64,000 nt of DNA from Ceratotherium simum simum (GCF_000283155.1 NW_004454180.1:15782439-15846438), one strand, 5' to 3'; positions 43,225 through 55,667 are shown, counted from the first letter of the stretch. Program-made: numbers and translations. The notes: a model not told the origin generated them from the sequence alone.

Positions 43225-43720
43225 TGTAATCATCAATTATCTACTGCTGCATAATAAATTAGCCCAAACTTCAGTGTTATTACACAACACGCGTTTATTA
43301 TCTCACCATTTCTATGGGTCAGGAATCTGGGCCAGGCTTAGCTGGGGGTGTCTGACTCAGGGTCTCTCAGAGGCTGCAATAGGTGTGCAGGGGGGCTGCA
43401 TCATCTGAAGGCTCACCTGGGGAAGGGTCCACTTCTGAGCTTGCTCACATGACTGTTGGCTGGAGACATCAGTTCCTTCATATGTGAGTGTCTCCATAAG
43501 GCAGCTCACACCATGGCAGCTGGCTTTCCTCAGAGTGAGCAAGGGAGAGACTGAGAGAGGCATCCAAGATGGAAGCCGCCATAACCTAATCTTGGAAGTG
43601 ACATCCCATCCCTTTTGCTGTATTTCATTCATTAGAAGCAAGTCACTAAGTCCAGTCTATACCTGAGAGAACAGGATGGCACAGGGCATGAATACCAGGA
43701 TGCATGGATCACTGGGGCCA
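43225..43720 (-). mobile_element. LTR, old MaLR-like, antisense
   Basis: TCAATTATCTACTGCTGCAT, GGTCAGGAATCTGGGCCAGG, GACTCAGGGTCTCTCAGAGG, GGCAGCTCACACCATGGCAG, CTAATCTTGGAAGTGACATC and TTAGAAGCAAGTCACTAAGT form the ordered signature of a common mammalian LTR read in reverse. I place it among old MaLR/ERVL LTRs; the exact name is uncertain. Confidence 0.65.
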
Positions 43721-43764
43721 CCCAGTACACAAAGCTGAGTATGCTCTGCTGAGAATCCTTCAGT

Positions 43765-43870
43765 AGGTCCTTAGTGCTCTTCAAATGAAGTCCAGACTCC
43801 TTGACGCAGCTGGCAGGGCTACCCAGCCATGGCTCACCCTCTGGCCCTATTTGCAGAAGCTCCATTCCTG
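43765..43870 (+). mobile_element. L2 LINE fragment
   Basis: CAAATGAAGTCCAGACTCCT, GGCTCACCCTCTGGCCCTAT and CAGAAGCTCCATTCCTGGCC resemble the L2 tail ('gtccaaactcctcagcctgg ... gatctggcccca'). Confidence 0.5.
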
Positions 43871-44084
43871 GCCCGTTAGTTTGTTCCAGAAAGAAGAAAA
43901 AGGATTCCATTTAGTTCAATCTTTTCTCTGTCCCAGACCATCTCTTCAAAAAGTAGCAAACTTATCCAAAATGCATGAAACAGAATGTTGAATATGACAC
44001 CAGAATAATGTACAGCCCAGGAATTGATGCCTGGATAATTTACAGTTGGCTGTAACTGGACTGAAATGAGTGCAAACAGGGAGA

Positions 44085-44210
44085 ATGGCTAGCATTTATG
44101 GCTGTGTGTCAGGCACCGCTCAGAGAACTTTACATGGACTAATCAAAACACCCTGTGAGCCTGTCCTCCCCGGTTCACAGAGGTTGGGCAGGGAGGCTGG
44201 CTCGGAGCCC
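44085..44210 (-). mobile_element. MIR SINE fragment
   Basis: TAGCATTTATGGCTGTGTGT, CAGGCACCGCTCAGAGAACT and AAAACACCCTGTGAGCCTGT match the first part of a reverse MIR. Confidence 0.65.
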
Positions 44211-46426
44211 CCGGTAAGCACTGTGCATCTTGCTCTGGCCTGTGTGTGCAGACGTGACCCACAGGAGCTGTGGACCCACAACTGCTGTCTGACTTCACAA
44301 TCCCAACTCAGGGCTCCGTGCGTGATTGATTCCTGGAAATAGCTTTTGTTGACCACTTTAGGCCATACGTGTTTTAAGAAAAAGGGCAGAAACAACAATA
44401 ACATTTTGAAATATTTTTAACTTGTATTGGAATTTCATGAATTTGATAATATAAAGAGATAATCTTTGTTGTTTATTTTACTTTGTCTCCTAAGTAATAC
44501 TTTCAGAATGAGGGCATTTTTCAAAAAAAGTTAAAGTTCCTTTGGACACAAAATTCTGGGTAGGAGGATTTTTCCAGAAAGTTTTCAAACTGGTTCTTTT
44601 CTTTTCTAGAGAAATATAAACAACAACCACAAAGGTTGCTGGGGACAGACCTATCTCGGAATGTTCCACCATCGGTGGTGTGTGCAGGGCGACTTTAACT
44701 TTCTCTTCCCTGTTTCTTCTTCATTCATCTTCTAGCAACTGTGATTATGTTTTTGGGATTAAGTCAGGTGACTTCCAGCCAAAGGAATGACATTGAGAGG
44801 GGCTGATGTGGGCTCAACTCAGGAGCCTCTTACAGCGGGTGTGGTGCGCCGACACTGAGGGGCTGGCAGCTGGAGGGCCCCGGGGAGAGAGGAGCGCCGT
44901 CTGCTGGGGCTCCCAGGAAGGCTCGTCACTCGTGGGTGGGAAGCTGGAGAAGTGGACGTGCCAGCTCCAAGTTCTGCGATCACATAGCCTTCACTCCTTT
45001 CCCAGCCCTAATTCTAAGCCAATTACCGTTCAAATGACTTCCATGTGCTATGGAAAGAATTGCAAACCGGACAATCATGCTTCCTTTGCGAGTATTAGCC
45101 TGCACGTTTTTTAGAAAGGAATGTCTCTAAAAGATCTAGGCCTCTGATAACGACACCACGTGGGCCCGATTATTCCAGAAACCAGTTTATCCTGCGTGAT
45201 TGCGAGTGCTGGGGACTTTCCAGCATTTTCAGCTGCCCCGTCTCAGTTTTTACACACGATGCTCCTATAAAGTAATACTTTCCACTCATCCTCTCCCCCC
45301 AGATCCAAATGTCTTAATGTAGACTTTATTAGTGGTGAGTGATTTCTGCTCATTGTCCCTCATTTTGCAACCCCAAGCAGCAAATGTGAGAAAGCAAAAC
45401 CACACGTGTCCCTCTCTAAGTGGCAGGAGTTCAAACCCGCCTTGTCAGGAGCTAGGAGATCCATTTGCCAGTTGAAAGTCTGGCTTCCTTCCTCCTCTTC
45501 CTCGGGAAGGGAGTTTATTTCCCACTGAATGCATTTTTAAAGGGGCTTTTAAGAAGCTAATCGTATCAGGGACCAGGCAGACACCATTGCCCGTGGCACG
45601 TTGGGCGCCTAGCCCCATCCTGTGATGGGTCGGCACTGCTCGGAGTCTCTTGCCTTATTTCTTTCTGATGGCAGCACTCTGGATGCTCGAGGGCCAGCGT
45701 CCCCTGAAGCACTATCCCTCCCTCCTACCTGTCTTGGCCTCTGTCTTTGTCCTCTACCTCTTAGTGTTGCTCTGTGCAGAAAGGAGTCTGCTAAAAATCT
45801 GTTTTAAAGAAACGTACATTCTTGCACACCTCATCACGCCAGGAAAAGTGACCTTTACTGTTGCCTGCCCTCCCGTTTTGCAAAGCTCGGTCACGTGACT
45901 CTCTCACCTAACCCTCACCCAAACCAGCGTAGTTAAGGTCCGTCACTGCCCACTCTAGAAGAAGGAGATGGAGGCTCCAGGTGCAAGGAGACTGGTCTGG
46001 TCTGTGTCCCTTGGACGTGGCAAAGCTGCCGACGGGATACAAGCTCGACCTACTGCACCAAAAGTGTTTTTCAGGATGCATAACTCGCTGCATTGTCCAG
46101 GGTTTGGCCATATCTGGCTGAGTCCTTGATGCCCCGGGGTCTGTGGGTCTCCCGCCTCCTCTCCCTTCCCCACTGCGCCCACCACCCGGGCCCACGGTGA
46201 CGTCTCTGACCCTCCCATGTGGGAGGGCATCACAGCGCTGAAATAAATCCTTTTGGTGGGACATGCGGGGTGAAGGGCCATAGAGATGGAATGCGGGGGT
46301 TGGGGCAGAACAGGACACAACCTATAAATGCAAATTCACAGAAGAAAGTGTACTTAGAGAGAGAAAAGAAGTCAAGGTAAATGACGCATTTTCAAAAGTT
46401 GACAAATACCATATATGTCACAATAC
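44211..46426. other. Unassigned sequence
   Basis: No gene recognised. Frames at 45908-46318 and 45955-46320 (minus, 136 and 121 codons) overlap each other and show no domain. A faint MIR-like order lies at 45840-45960. Confidence 0.4.
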
Positions 46427-46441
46427 CATAAAATAACATAT

Positions 46442-46681
46442 ATATGTATTTTTTGTGTATGAGGAAGATCAGCCCTGAGCCAACATCTGCCAATCCTCCT
46501 CTTTTTGCTGAGGAAGACCGGCCCTGGGCTAATATCCGTGCCCATCTTCCTCCACTTTATATGGGACGCCGCCATAGCATGGCCTGACAAGTGGTGAGTT
46601 GGTGCGCCCCTGGGATCCGAACCCGGGCCGCCAGCAGCAGAGTGCGCGCACCCAACCGCTTGTGCCACCAGGCCGGCCCCT
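46442..46681 (-). mobile_element. ERE SINE with perfect 15-bp target duplication
   Basis: Two tail blocks (GAGGAAGATCAGCCCTGAGC and GAGGAAGACCGGCCCTGGGC) are followed by CATCTTCCTCCACTTTATAT, GGGACGCCGCCATAGCATGG, GGGATCCGAACCCGGGCCGC and GCCACCAGGCCGGCCCC. It is flanked by exact CATAAAATAACATAT copies at 46427-46441 and 46682-46696. Intact promoter-like segments and a perfect duplication make this the youngest-looking SINE of the window. Confidence 0.97.
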
Positions 46682-46696
46682 CATAAAATAACATAT

Positions 46697-47615
46697 TTTG
46701 ATCACTTGTCCGATATGCTTCTGAAATACTACAGGAGTTTTACAGCATTGGTGGCAATTTGCATGTTTCATCCGGAACTGCCGATTTCCCAAGGCTGAGA
46801 TGCATTAGAATCTCTGATTTTCGGATTGCTGTGCAGGGTGGATCCAATGTGGCTTCACATGTGGATGTGCTAGCTATTTGTAGAAATGCCGCTGCTTCAC
46901 CGTATGAAACAGGAGCTCTAAGTTCCAGTGCACATGCTTCTTATCAAAATGGGAAAAAATTGTATGTTACATTTATAATTAAATATACTGCATTTTAAGC
47001 ATTTTCCTGACTAGAGAATGCTTCTCTTTTGACGAGGCGCCAGTGGGAACTGCTTAGGTTTGTAAGTGTAATGACCGGGAGAGTTTCCAGAGACTGGCTT
47101 CTGGCTCCACGTTTTTCAGAACTAGCTTCTCCTCCTCCGCCTACATGCGATGCTTTAGGAAGTGATCCCACCTGCTTGTCAAAACGCCACAGGGCCAGCA
47201 CAGTGGGCAGGGAACACGCCAGAAAGCCATCCCTACACTGGAATAGTTAGCAGTACGTTAGTCATACACGGAGGTGACAAAACCACGAAAATACATTCCC
47301 AATGTTCAAATTAAACATGTCCCCAAATCACCTTCCCATTGGCTGGATCTCAGAATGCTCACAGATGCACAGATGCCCTCCAACCCGAGGGGCAATGTGG
47401 CAAGGGACGGCGGGAGAGAGTAGACATAACTGGTTGCTGCTGCAATAACCTTCTTTTCAAATCCTGCGGAAGCACAGCCATGGGAACACTCTGCTGTGGC
47501 CCTGCCCGTGGCCTTGTGCAAACGAGGGAGGAAGTGTAGATCTCCTGAGCTCCACAGGAGTCCTGCCTCCGAGGGGACAGTGGTGGCTGCCGGGGCATGC
47601 TGGAGGCAGGGTGGG
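46697..47615. other. Unassigned sequence
   Basis: No gene or repeat recognised. Confidence 0.4.
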
Positions 47616-47993
47616 TGCTATGAGCTAAGTCGTCTCTCCCCAAAATGTTGAAGTCCTAACCCCCAGCACCTCAGAATGTGACTTTATTTGGAGACAAGGC
47701 CCTTAAAGATATGATTAAGGTAAAATGAGGTCATATTGGTGGGCCCTGATCCAATGTGACTGTGTCCTTATAAGAAGAGGAGATCGGGACACAGACACAC
47801 ACAGAGGGACGACCATGTTTGGACACAGGGAGGAGATGACATCTACAAGCCAAGGAGAGGGCTCAGGAGCAACCAGCCCTGCCCACACCTTGACCTTGGA
47901 CTGCCAGCCTCCAGGACCGTGAGAGAATAAATGCCTGCTGTTTAAGCCGCCCTGTCTGTGGTATTTGTTACACAGCCTGAGCTGACTGATACA
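47616..47993 (+). mobile_element. MLT1C-type LTR with perfect 5-bp target duplication
   Basis: TGCTATGAGCTAAGTCGTCT, AAGTCCTAACCCCCAGCACC, AAGGTAAAATGAGGTCATAT, ACAGACACACACAGAGGGAC, GACCGTGAGAGAATAAATGC and CTGAGCTGACTGATACA. It contains AATAAA at 47926. GTGGG flanks it on both sides (47611-47615 and 47994-47998), the duplication length expected for ERVL-type integration. Solo LTR. Confidence 0.92.
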
Positions 47994-48049
47994 GTGGGAT
48001 ACCTGGGATATGACTGCAGGGCTCCAGGTTGTAATGGACATTTGTAGTT

Positions 48050-49330
48050 GAGGAGTAGTTGATTTTATTTAGCTTTTCAAAAGTATTTATTGAGTGTCTA
48101 CTGTCCATACTGTTCTAAATGCCGGTATCAGGAGTGCATACAAGATAGAAAAATTCTTGCCTCCTCCCTTTAACTTATAGTCTAGTGGGAGGACATATAA
48201 ACACATAAATCAATACCATAATTTAAAGTAGAATGTGTGTTGCAACTATAAAAATGCACCAGGGCACTGGACCAAGAGAACCTGGCAGTGGAAGGCCTCT
48301 TCAAGGAAGTGTCAGAGAAGACTTTCCTGAAGTCTTGACCCTTGAGGGGATAAATGAATGAATAGCTTGAAGTGGCATGAATAGCATGAAGGGGCGCCAA
48401 CACACAGATTGTTGGGATCACCATTCCAGGGAGAAGGAACTGAAGCGCAAATGCCCTGAGGCAGAAACCACCAGCGTGGTAGACCACATAGTGTCTGGAG
48501 AAGAGCAGAAACCCAGGAGAGTGGTGCGTGATGGGGCAGAGCCGTTAACCTGGGGACTATGTCATCCAATTCACCCATGGAGAAGATCCCTCTAAGTCTT
48601 GTGTGGAGCCTGCACTGAGACACCAGGGTCGAAGGTGGGAGGCCAGTTTGGAGGCTGTGAGTTCATCTACATGGGTGGTGATGGGCCTGTGCTCACTGGT
48701 GACAGTGGGAAGAAGAAAAGGGGATAATTTGGGGGTCTACTTTGGAATTAGGGTCCATCAAAGGTGAATGTTGGCATTCTGCTGGGTGGTGGGTGAACTG
48801 TGGGGTCTTCACTGAGATGGAGGAGGTGGAGAAGGGCAGGCTGGTGGTGCTCGGCGTGTGGGTTGCTGTGGACATTGAGAGTATCATTTGACTATTAAGT
48901 TAGACTCCAAGAGGAGAGGCCTGGTAGCAGCCACCTGAGTTGACTGAGCCAGGAGAGGGAGGAAAGGATGCTGCGGGGACAGCTGGTGGTGGCCAATCAT
49001 AAAGTGGCTGACATCAGGACCTGAACTGCTGACTGCAGTGAAGCCCGACCCCAGGGCGGTCGTCCCTGGGGACAACAATTGGCAGCCACGTTCAGGAGCA
49101 GGCCTGAGGAAGATGAAACCCTGGTCAGCACTGGTCAGCCACACCTGTGAAGTGGACGGGTGGGCAGTAAGGGACACGGAAGGATTCTGTAACTCCTTCT
49201 GGAGGAGAGGAGAGGCAAGCTTTCAGTGAGGGTGCCACTGAGAAAGGGTTACAGGACAGTGAGTGATGCTAGGGGAGAGATTAGCGAGGAGATCTGGGGG
49301 TGACTGTGAGGGAGAAGGGCCTGGGAGGGT
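48050..49330 (+). repeat. Long ancient interspersed repeat (~1.3 kb)
   Basis: AAAGTATTTATTGAGTGTCT, TGTTCTAAATGCCGGTATCA, TTGCCTCCTCCCTTTAACTT, GGAAGGCCTCTTCAAGGAAG, CACCATTCCAGGGAGAAGGA and AATGCCCTGAGGCAGAAACC. Later come GAGGCCAGTTTGGAGGCTGT and TTCACTGAGATGGAGGAGG. The order matches the copy at 34325-35860. The part after 48600 is more diverged. No coding frame of note. Family name not recalled with certainty. Confidence 0.5.
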
Positions 49331-49989
49331 AAATTCAGCAGGGGCCCCACAGAACACTTCCTGAGTGGCTGAGATGGAGGGCACCCCTAAGATGCTCTGT
49401 GATCAGCTATTTGTCTCTGGTTTAGACCAAGGGGACTAAAAGCTATTCTCAGATAGTAATTCTAGGCAGTACAAAGGACACCAATGGCTTGTTTCCTCCA
49501 AAAACTCGGATATCAAACTGCCCCCTGGATTGGTGAGGGTCCAGCAAGAAACAGATGGCACATCCAAATTGGGATACTCTAGGGAGGGTTTAATAAAGGG
49601 ATGCTAATGAAGTCCTGGCAGGTGAGAGAGACCATAAAGGATAGTGAAGGACTCTAGGATGAGGAACAGGGAGCGATGCCCCTCTAGGGCTGGACACGTG
49701 TGGGAAGGGGAGCAGTTACTGAGTCCAGAAGTAGAGAGTCGGGTAGAGAAAGTCACCTGGAGTCAGCCCAAGGTAACCCCAGGAAGGAATCTGCAGCAAT
49801 AAGTACCCTGACCTCACTCGCATTCCTTCCCGATGATTTCCTGCTGGTCTAACCCAATCAGAGCTGGATGACAAGGGAGCTGTTGGCTCAGCAAAACAGG
49901 TGAGCCTTCCAAGGTAGAAGAAGGGCAGAAATGGGAGAAGAGAGGAGAATTCTAGGGGCACGTGGAAGATATTGAGGGCACCCTCTGAG
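49331..49989. other. Unassigned; possible degraded LTR at 49535-49985
   Basis: GGGTCCAGCAAGAAACAGAT and CTCTAGGGAGGGTTTAATAA recall an old LTR start, but the remainder could not be matched. Confidence 0.35.
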
Positions 49990-50232
49990 GTTTAATCACC
50001 TTAGCTGACATTGAGCCAATCGCCACTTATGAGTGGGGCCACCTTAAGTCATCCAGCCACAGCCACAAGGTCATCTGACCTCCCGTGTATAGGTGAACAG
50101 GGGTCCGCCAAATCTGTCCTCACTAGAAAAACTGTCCAGCTGACCCACAGAATTGTGAGAAATAATAAATATGTTTCATTGTGAGCTTAAGTTTGGGGGT
50201 GGTTTGTTATGCAGCATAAGCTAGCTGATACA
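49990..50232 (+). mobile_element. LTR tail, old MaLR-like
   Basis: CCAGCTGACCCACAGAATTG, TGAGAAATAATAAATATG, GCTTAAGTTTGGGGGTGGTT and TGTTATGCAGCATAAGCTAG, ending CTGATACA. AATAAA is at 50164. The upstream part is degraded. Confidence 0.65.
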
Positions 50233-50234
50233 AC

Positions 50235-50330
50235 CTCATAAGGTTGTCATGAAGATGAATAAAGCGTTTAGAACAGTGTTGGGACGTATCCACAGTTCAA
50301 TAAATGTTAGTCATTATTAACATTGAGCTA
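50235..50330 (+). mobile_element. MIR SINE 3' end
   Basis: CCTCATAAGGTTGTCATGAA, AAAGCGTTTAGAACAGTGTT and CAGTTCAATAAATGTTAGTC are the terminal half of MIR in sense orientation. Confidence 0.8.
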
Positions 50331-51979
50331 TATGTTTGCAATTTTTTGTTTTGTTTTGTTTTTAATTGTGAGTGCTTCCTTGGCAGGGAGCATTTGTTTT
50401 TCTCTGTGGGAGTTCCATGAGTCTGTGGTTATGGAGGTGCCCCACAGGAGGCTTGATGCTAGTTTCTGCCTGGTCACCACAGCTTTTTTATATTGATTAT
50501 TCAGCTTATGATACCTGCACTATACAGCTCACGTAAAGTTTTGCATGGCACAGGTTTGGGTTTTCAATTTATCACTTAATACTTTTTCCCATCCAGGGTT
50601 TTAGACACGTGGAAGCTTCTCTGTGGCTTCCCTGCACCAGTGGTGGAGTTTCCCATTCGCCTTTCTGAGAAAGGGTGGTTAGCAGTTTGTGGGTCCCAGT
50701 TTCATTCAGGCACCTCAGTTCCACCCCCGCCTGCATGACCACATCCCCCTCATGGTGAACCCCCACTTCACATGAGGGCAGAGGTCCACACTCAGTACCA
50801 CCGTGGGCTGCCTTGGGGCCAGTTTCTGCTCCTGGTTCCCTCTTTGTCTCTGAGAATATTCCTTTTTATCCTTTTGAGCTAGGCTATGCGTTTTTAAATG
50901 TTGGATTTAGTCCACCATGTCTGTGTCTTCATAATGGTAGAAATCCAAATCTACTTAACCCGCCGTCTTACTGGAAGTTGCCAGCAATCGCTTTCTTGGC
51001 AGATCTAACGGTCTTCCTTCTCTTCTGGCAATGGGAAAAATGCTTTCCAAAAATTGATTCTTGAGCTGAAAGGTATTGACTCAGAGCTATCTTTTAAAAG
51101 GCTGATATAGAGTTTCCCTGCAGTAATTTCCCTGAGAAGTTCTTTACTAGTCACTAAAACAATTTTCTTCATTGTTTCAATCAGCTAAGCCACGTGTTTG
51201 GTAATAGACCCTTTATTACTGAAAAGCTCATGTCAAAAGTTAGCCTCCTTCCTGGGTACCATCCCCCACCCTCCATCCACCCACTTCTTTTAACAATGTT
51301 GCAGTGGTCTCTGCGTGAAAATGACTGCTCACCTCATGCTTGTTTGTTTTAGCTTTCAGTTTCAGGTGCTGCCTATTAACCATGCATCATGAATTATGGC
51401 ATTTTTTCCCTTGTACCGTCACCACTTGCTCCACCTCCCTCCTCCCGAATCTGATGATCACATTATATTTTGTTGTTTATTGATTGGTTTAAATGATGCA
51501 CTTAAATCTCTATTTCCTGTTCCAGCAACTTTACAGGGCATCTTGACTCCACCCAATATGAGACGAAGATGTTTGTGTCTAAAACTCTCCCAGACTCCTC
51601 CTTCCGTTCTCCATCTAACTTTTGTCAGTTACACTTTTACATTTAGTTTATCAAAGTTGGCAACAGTTACATTCTATTTTGCTCAAATTTCTATGTTCTG
51701 GCCATAGGTTGACACTAAAAGTCGAAAAAAATGTACAGCCTTGACATCCTGTTTTATGTCACTACTGTTCACTATTTGGGCCAAGTGGTATTACCAGGAT
51801 CACATATTTTTCTCTATAGGATTCTGTGTGCTGCTAGAAGGAAAATATTCCTGCTCAAAAATCAAATGCATTCTCTTTTGTTAATCACTTTCTATTTGGA
51901 CCGTGACTATCTTCGGAGATTTTGCTTTTTTCCTGGAGTTTCCATTGACTTTCTTTTTCCTTTCCAAAAGAATAATGTG
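50331..51979. other. Unassigned sequence, possibly old L1 in part
   Basis: No gene recognised. CCGCCGTCTTACTGGAAGTT near 50965 is reminiscent of old L1 sequence but too short to call. TTTTG repeats lie near 50346-50362. Confidence 0.35.
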
Positions 51980-52225
51980 TTTCATCTATTCATTTGTTTA
52001 TTCCTCAAATATTTATTCAACACTCGTTTTGCCAGGGAACATTCTCAAAATAAAGATGCAGATAAGACAGACCCAAATCCCTACCCTTCCACTCATTCTA
52101 CTAGAGGTCAAGGTAGCTGATAAGCAGATAAAGAGGCAAAATGCACAGTGGATAAGGAGGTAAGTGTTGTGGGGAGAGATCAAGCAGGAAGTATCTAAGA
52201 AGCACGTGCTGCGGGGAGGTGGGAG
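51980..52225 (+). repeat. Ancient interspersed repeat, family not named
   Basis: CATTTGTTTATTCCTCAAATA, TTATTCAACACTCGTTTTGC and CAAATCCCTACCCTTCCACT, then AGATAAAGAGGCAAAATGC and GAGATCAAGCAGGAAGTATC, follow the start of the repeat at 48050. Confidence 0.5.
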
Positions 52226-54820
52226 TCTGCGATTTCCCACATGGTGATCAGTTCTCTCCCAGATAATGTGCTGCTCATTCTTATTGCAGTTAGAGATTTA
52301 CGCCTCCTTGGACTTCTGATTTCCATGGGGTCAGGAGCACGTGCTGAGTCCACCGCCTGGCCCTGGAAGCCCTTGTCCCAGCTAATTACAGATCAGCTGT
52401 CCCCTCTCGTGCTGTCCCACAGCCCTCTGGCCAGCTCTGGTTGCAGAATAAAATGTTTGGCTCTGGCCCTCCAGGTCTGAGGGCTGGGCAGAAGCCAAGT
52501 GTCCGCATCCCTGGGGCGACACGTCCCAGGCCTTTGTCCCGGGCCTTTCAACCTGGCTTTGCCATCTCCATCTACGTCTGCAGGGTGAGAGCGTGGAGCA
52601 GCTTGTCCTGCCAGGCATGGGGCTAAGTGAAGCTCTTGCTAAAATAGGTTCAGCCGTGGCGAAACTGGTAGTTTTCTGAGATATGGTGGGGTGAGGGTAG
52701 CAATTTTGGTAGGGTATCAAATTCATATAAAACTGTGTTCAGTTTTCCTCTTTCATGATCAGAAACACAGTTTTATGCCAGAAAACATTTGAAGTGCCAA
52801 TCTCGTGGATGTGCAGAGGACATGGATTATGGGTTCACAGTGTTTCAGAGTTTCTTTCAGACAATAAAGCTTTCTTTTAGGGAAAAAATGACAGGGTGAG
52901 GTTATCATGAGTGACTTCTGTTCTTTTTTTGGTACTTTCCATATTCTCCACATTTTATTTAATAAACATGGCTAACTTTAATAATCAGAATGAAACTAAG
53001 TTTAAACAGAAAGGACATTTGATCTGGGTAAATAGGAGACCCATATGTGCTCCCTTGTCACTTATGAAATTCCATCTGACGGGGTTTGAATTTACGTTTA
53101 ATTCACAAAGTCACACTCTCTTGCTTCCCCACACTTGTCCGAGATGTCGCAGAGACTAGAGAAAGTACAGGACAGTAGACTCCTAACTCCTAGGGAGCAT
53201 TTTATATAAGTTCCATCTGGGCAAAGTAGCCTTTAGTTTGTTTGAGTTTAGACAATTAAAAAACTACACTAACGTTGTCCTCTTTAAAGGCAGGGTAAGT
53301 AGAAACGTGGCCCCTGCAGCCCCTTCTTCGGGAGCCGGGGCAGTGGGGGGTGGGCGCGCTGGGCCAGCAGCGAGGGCGTGGCTGGTTAGGCAAAGCTCCA
53401 GAGTTCCGTGTGTTCAGAGGATCACTGCTCCCTCCTTTGCAATGTTTCACTTGTGATTCAGACGGGCCCCACGGAGACAAGAAGGCCCCTCTCCTCGGTT
53501 TTCCAAATTAACCTGTGTCTTAGGAAGGAGGAGGAGCCACATGCCCTGAGTGTCACTGCTGGTATTTCAGGTCACAGACCCGACAGTGTGGGGAGTGACG
53601 GCAGGTTACACGGCCGTCTCTCGTCCCTTGTGGGTGTGGACGGTGTGCCAGCTGGCAGAGAAGGACACGCTGGGGGGTTTTCTGCCTCTGAGCTGGGAAG
53701 CATCTCAGGACGCACCCAGGTGCGGAAGCGCCGGCTGCCCCTGGGCCTTTGGCAGGAAGAGGTGAATCAGAAGCTGGGCTCTGGCGCACTCTGCTTGGGC
53801 GTTGCAGACCATTCGTCCAGCTCAGCGTGCCCAGATTAACAGCGCTCTGCTCGGCGGCTCCTTCCTGGCTGTTGATGTGGACAATCCGTCCTGCTGTGAC
53901 GTATACACGCAGCCCGGCACTCTGAGGGCAGGAGTCCTAAGCGGAGTGGAGACGCACAGACTTGACGACTTGCCCAAGGCATGCAGTGTGTGCGGGGGAA
54001 CCCGGGCGTGGCTCCCGCTCCAGAGCCCGCCCCTCTGCATCACGTGCATCTTGAATTGCAGAGGACAGCCAGGATGGCAGCAGAGCAGGTCACTGTGAAA
54101 ACACCAGGAACTTCAGGGCAGATTTTGCAGACAGACTGGAATCTTTGCAACTTAATTTTTCTTAAAAGCTTGTTGCAAAACCCTAATTGTAATGTTTTGT
54201 ACATTTTTTTCTATTCAGTGGAGAGATCGCATGGGGCAAATGTCACTTCTGAATCCAGATCTGGCCTTTTTGGGGAGAAAGACCTTTAACAATAGCAGCA
54301 AGTTGTGCTCCTTGCAGGTAAACAATACAAGGAGGCTGGTCTTCCCCTGCAACCCCCAGGGAGAGTGGGGTCACCTTTCCAGAGCAGCAGCGGTGTGTAG
54401 TACTATTGGAAGCGCATGCATGGAGGGAGAAAAGCATGGCAGAGCAAAGAGCTTTCCATCACCAGAAGGCAGGTGTAGAACAGGAGACCACGGTGGGCGC
54501 ACCTGTCACTAAGGTGGGAGCTCCCTGGGTACAGCGACCAAGGCCAACTCGCCAGGCAGGGAACAGGTGCTCGGCAGATGTTTTTGTACTGAACGTCTGT
54601 TGGTGCTCTTCAAGATATTGATGGGGCTTTCAGAAGAGAAAGGCGCCTGGAGGCCCAATTAGGTCAGGGAACGCTGGAGTGAACAGTAAGGCTTCTTGCC
54701 TGAAGTCCTCCTTGTGTCTAAAATGTGCAGGTGGGTGTCACGGAGCCCCGGCCGGGGGAGGCCTGTGCACCTTCCTCACTGTCCCCAAGCATATGTGCTT
54801 TGGAGGAGAGGACAGAGAAC
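52226..54820. other. Unassigned sequence, GC-rich at 53300-54100
   Basis: No gene recognised. The 143-codon frame 53408-53839 (+) and others show no domain. GGCAGGGTAAGTAG near 53290 looks like a splice donor in isolation, without a plausible exon upstream. Confidence 0.4.
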
Positions 54821-54995
54821 TCATTAGAAATGGAAAGAGGGGCACTTTAGAGTCAGAAAACCTAGACTTGAAGCTGACTGTCATCCCACGTATCCATCTG
54901 CCCGTCAGAGGAAGGCAGCAGGTGTGGCAACGATACCTCACTTTTGCTCGGCAAGGGTGGGGTACCTAGAACAGAGCAGGTGCTTAATATATGAT
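54821..54995 (+). mobile_element. MIR SINE, diverged
   Basis: TTTAGAGTCAGAAAACCTAG and the end CCTAGAACAGAGCAGGTGCT followed by TAATATATGATAACT place a MIR in sense orientation. The middle is scrambled. Confidence 0.55.
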
Positions 54996-55667
54996 AACTC
55001 TCGAAATTTATAATTGGAAAACTGCGTCCCAGAGAGTACCTGCTGGACCACGGTCGCCCGGCTGTGCCTGGGTTGCTGGTACTGTGCTACAGTGACTGAC
55101 AATAGAAATTATTTGTGTATGTATTTCTCGCATAAGCATAACAAATCAAATGGAAGTTGCCGGATGTTTCCGTTTCACAGAAGAATGAAGTTAATGGATG
55201 AATATCAGGGCTCAAACTTAAGATTTAAAGAGAGATTGCTGAACATGAGCAGCCATAAAAGATGTCTAGCTTGATATTTCAGCATTCCAGAGCAGCCCAA
55301 ACCACCATTTGGTCACATCTGGTCTCCATCAGGCCTGAAGTGTTACATAAATACATGTATGGTTTATAGAGTGAGGCGGCCCTGTTGAGACAGTCCAGGC
55401 TTTGTTCATGTACGCTCTGCAGACGGGGCCCAGGAGGCTGCTGACAGCCCCAGGCAATGCCCTCCCAAGGGACAGAGCTCTCTGCTCCCATCAGTGCGCT
55501 GGGGCAGGGATGCCACACTAATGTGTCCATCCATTCTAGCTGCCCTCACTCATGTCAAACACACCTGGATGTTCAGCCTTCCAGTAGAAGTCTCTGCTTA
55601 CAGATAGCTGGTGGAGTTCAGTTCAAAATTTTGAGAAGAACAAAATGCTCCAATGACCCTGTAGGCT
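54996..55667. other. Unassigned sequence
   Basis: No gene or repeat recognised. Confidence 0.4.

Noticed and set aside
46442..46681. tRNA gene
   Set aside because: The B-box-like block belongs to an ERE SINE; the cloverleaf is not intact and the T-rich tail and target duplications mark a retroposon.
53280..53300. Splice donor GGCAGGGTAAGTAG
   Set aside because: Same reason: a good local match without a supported exon.
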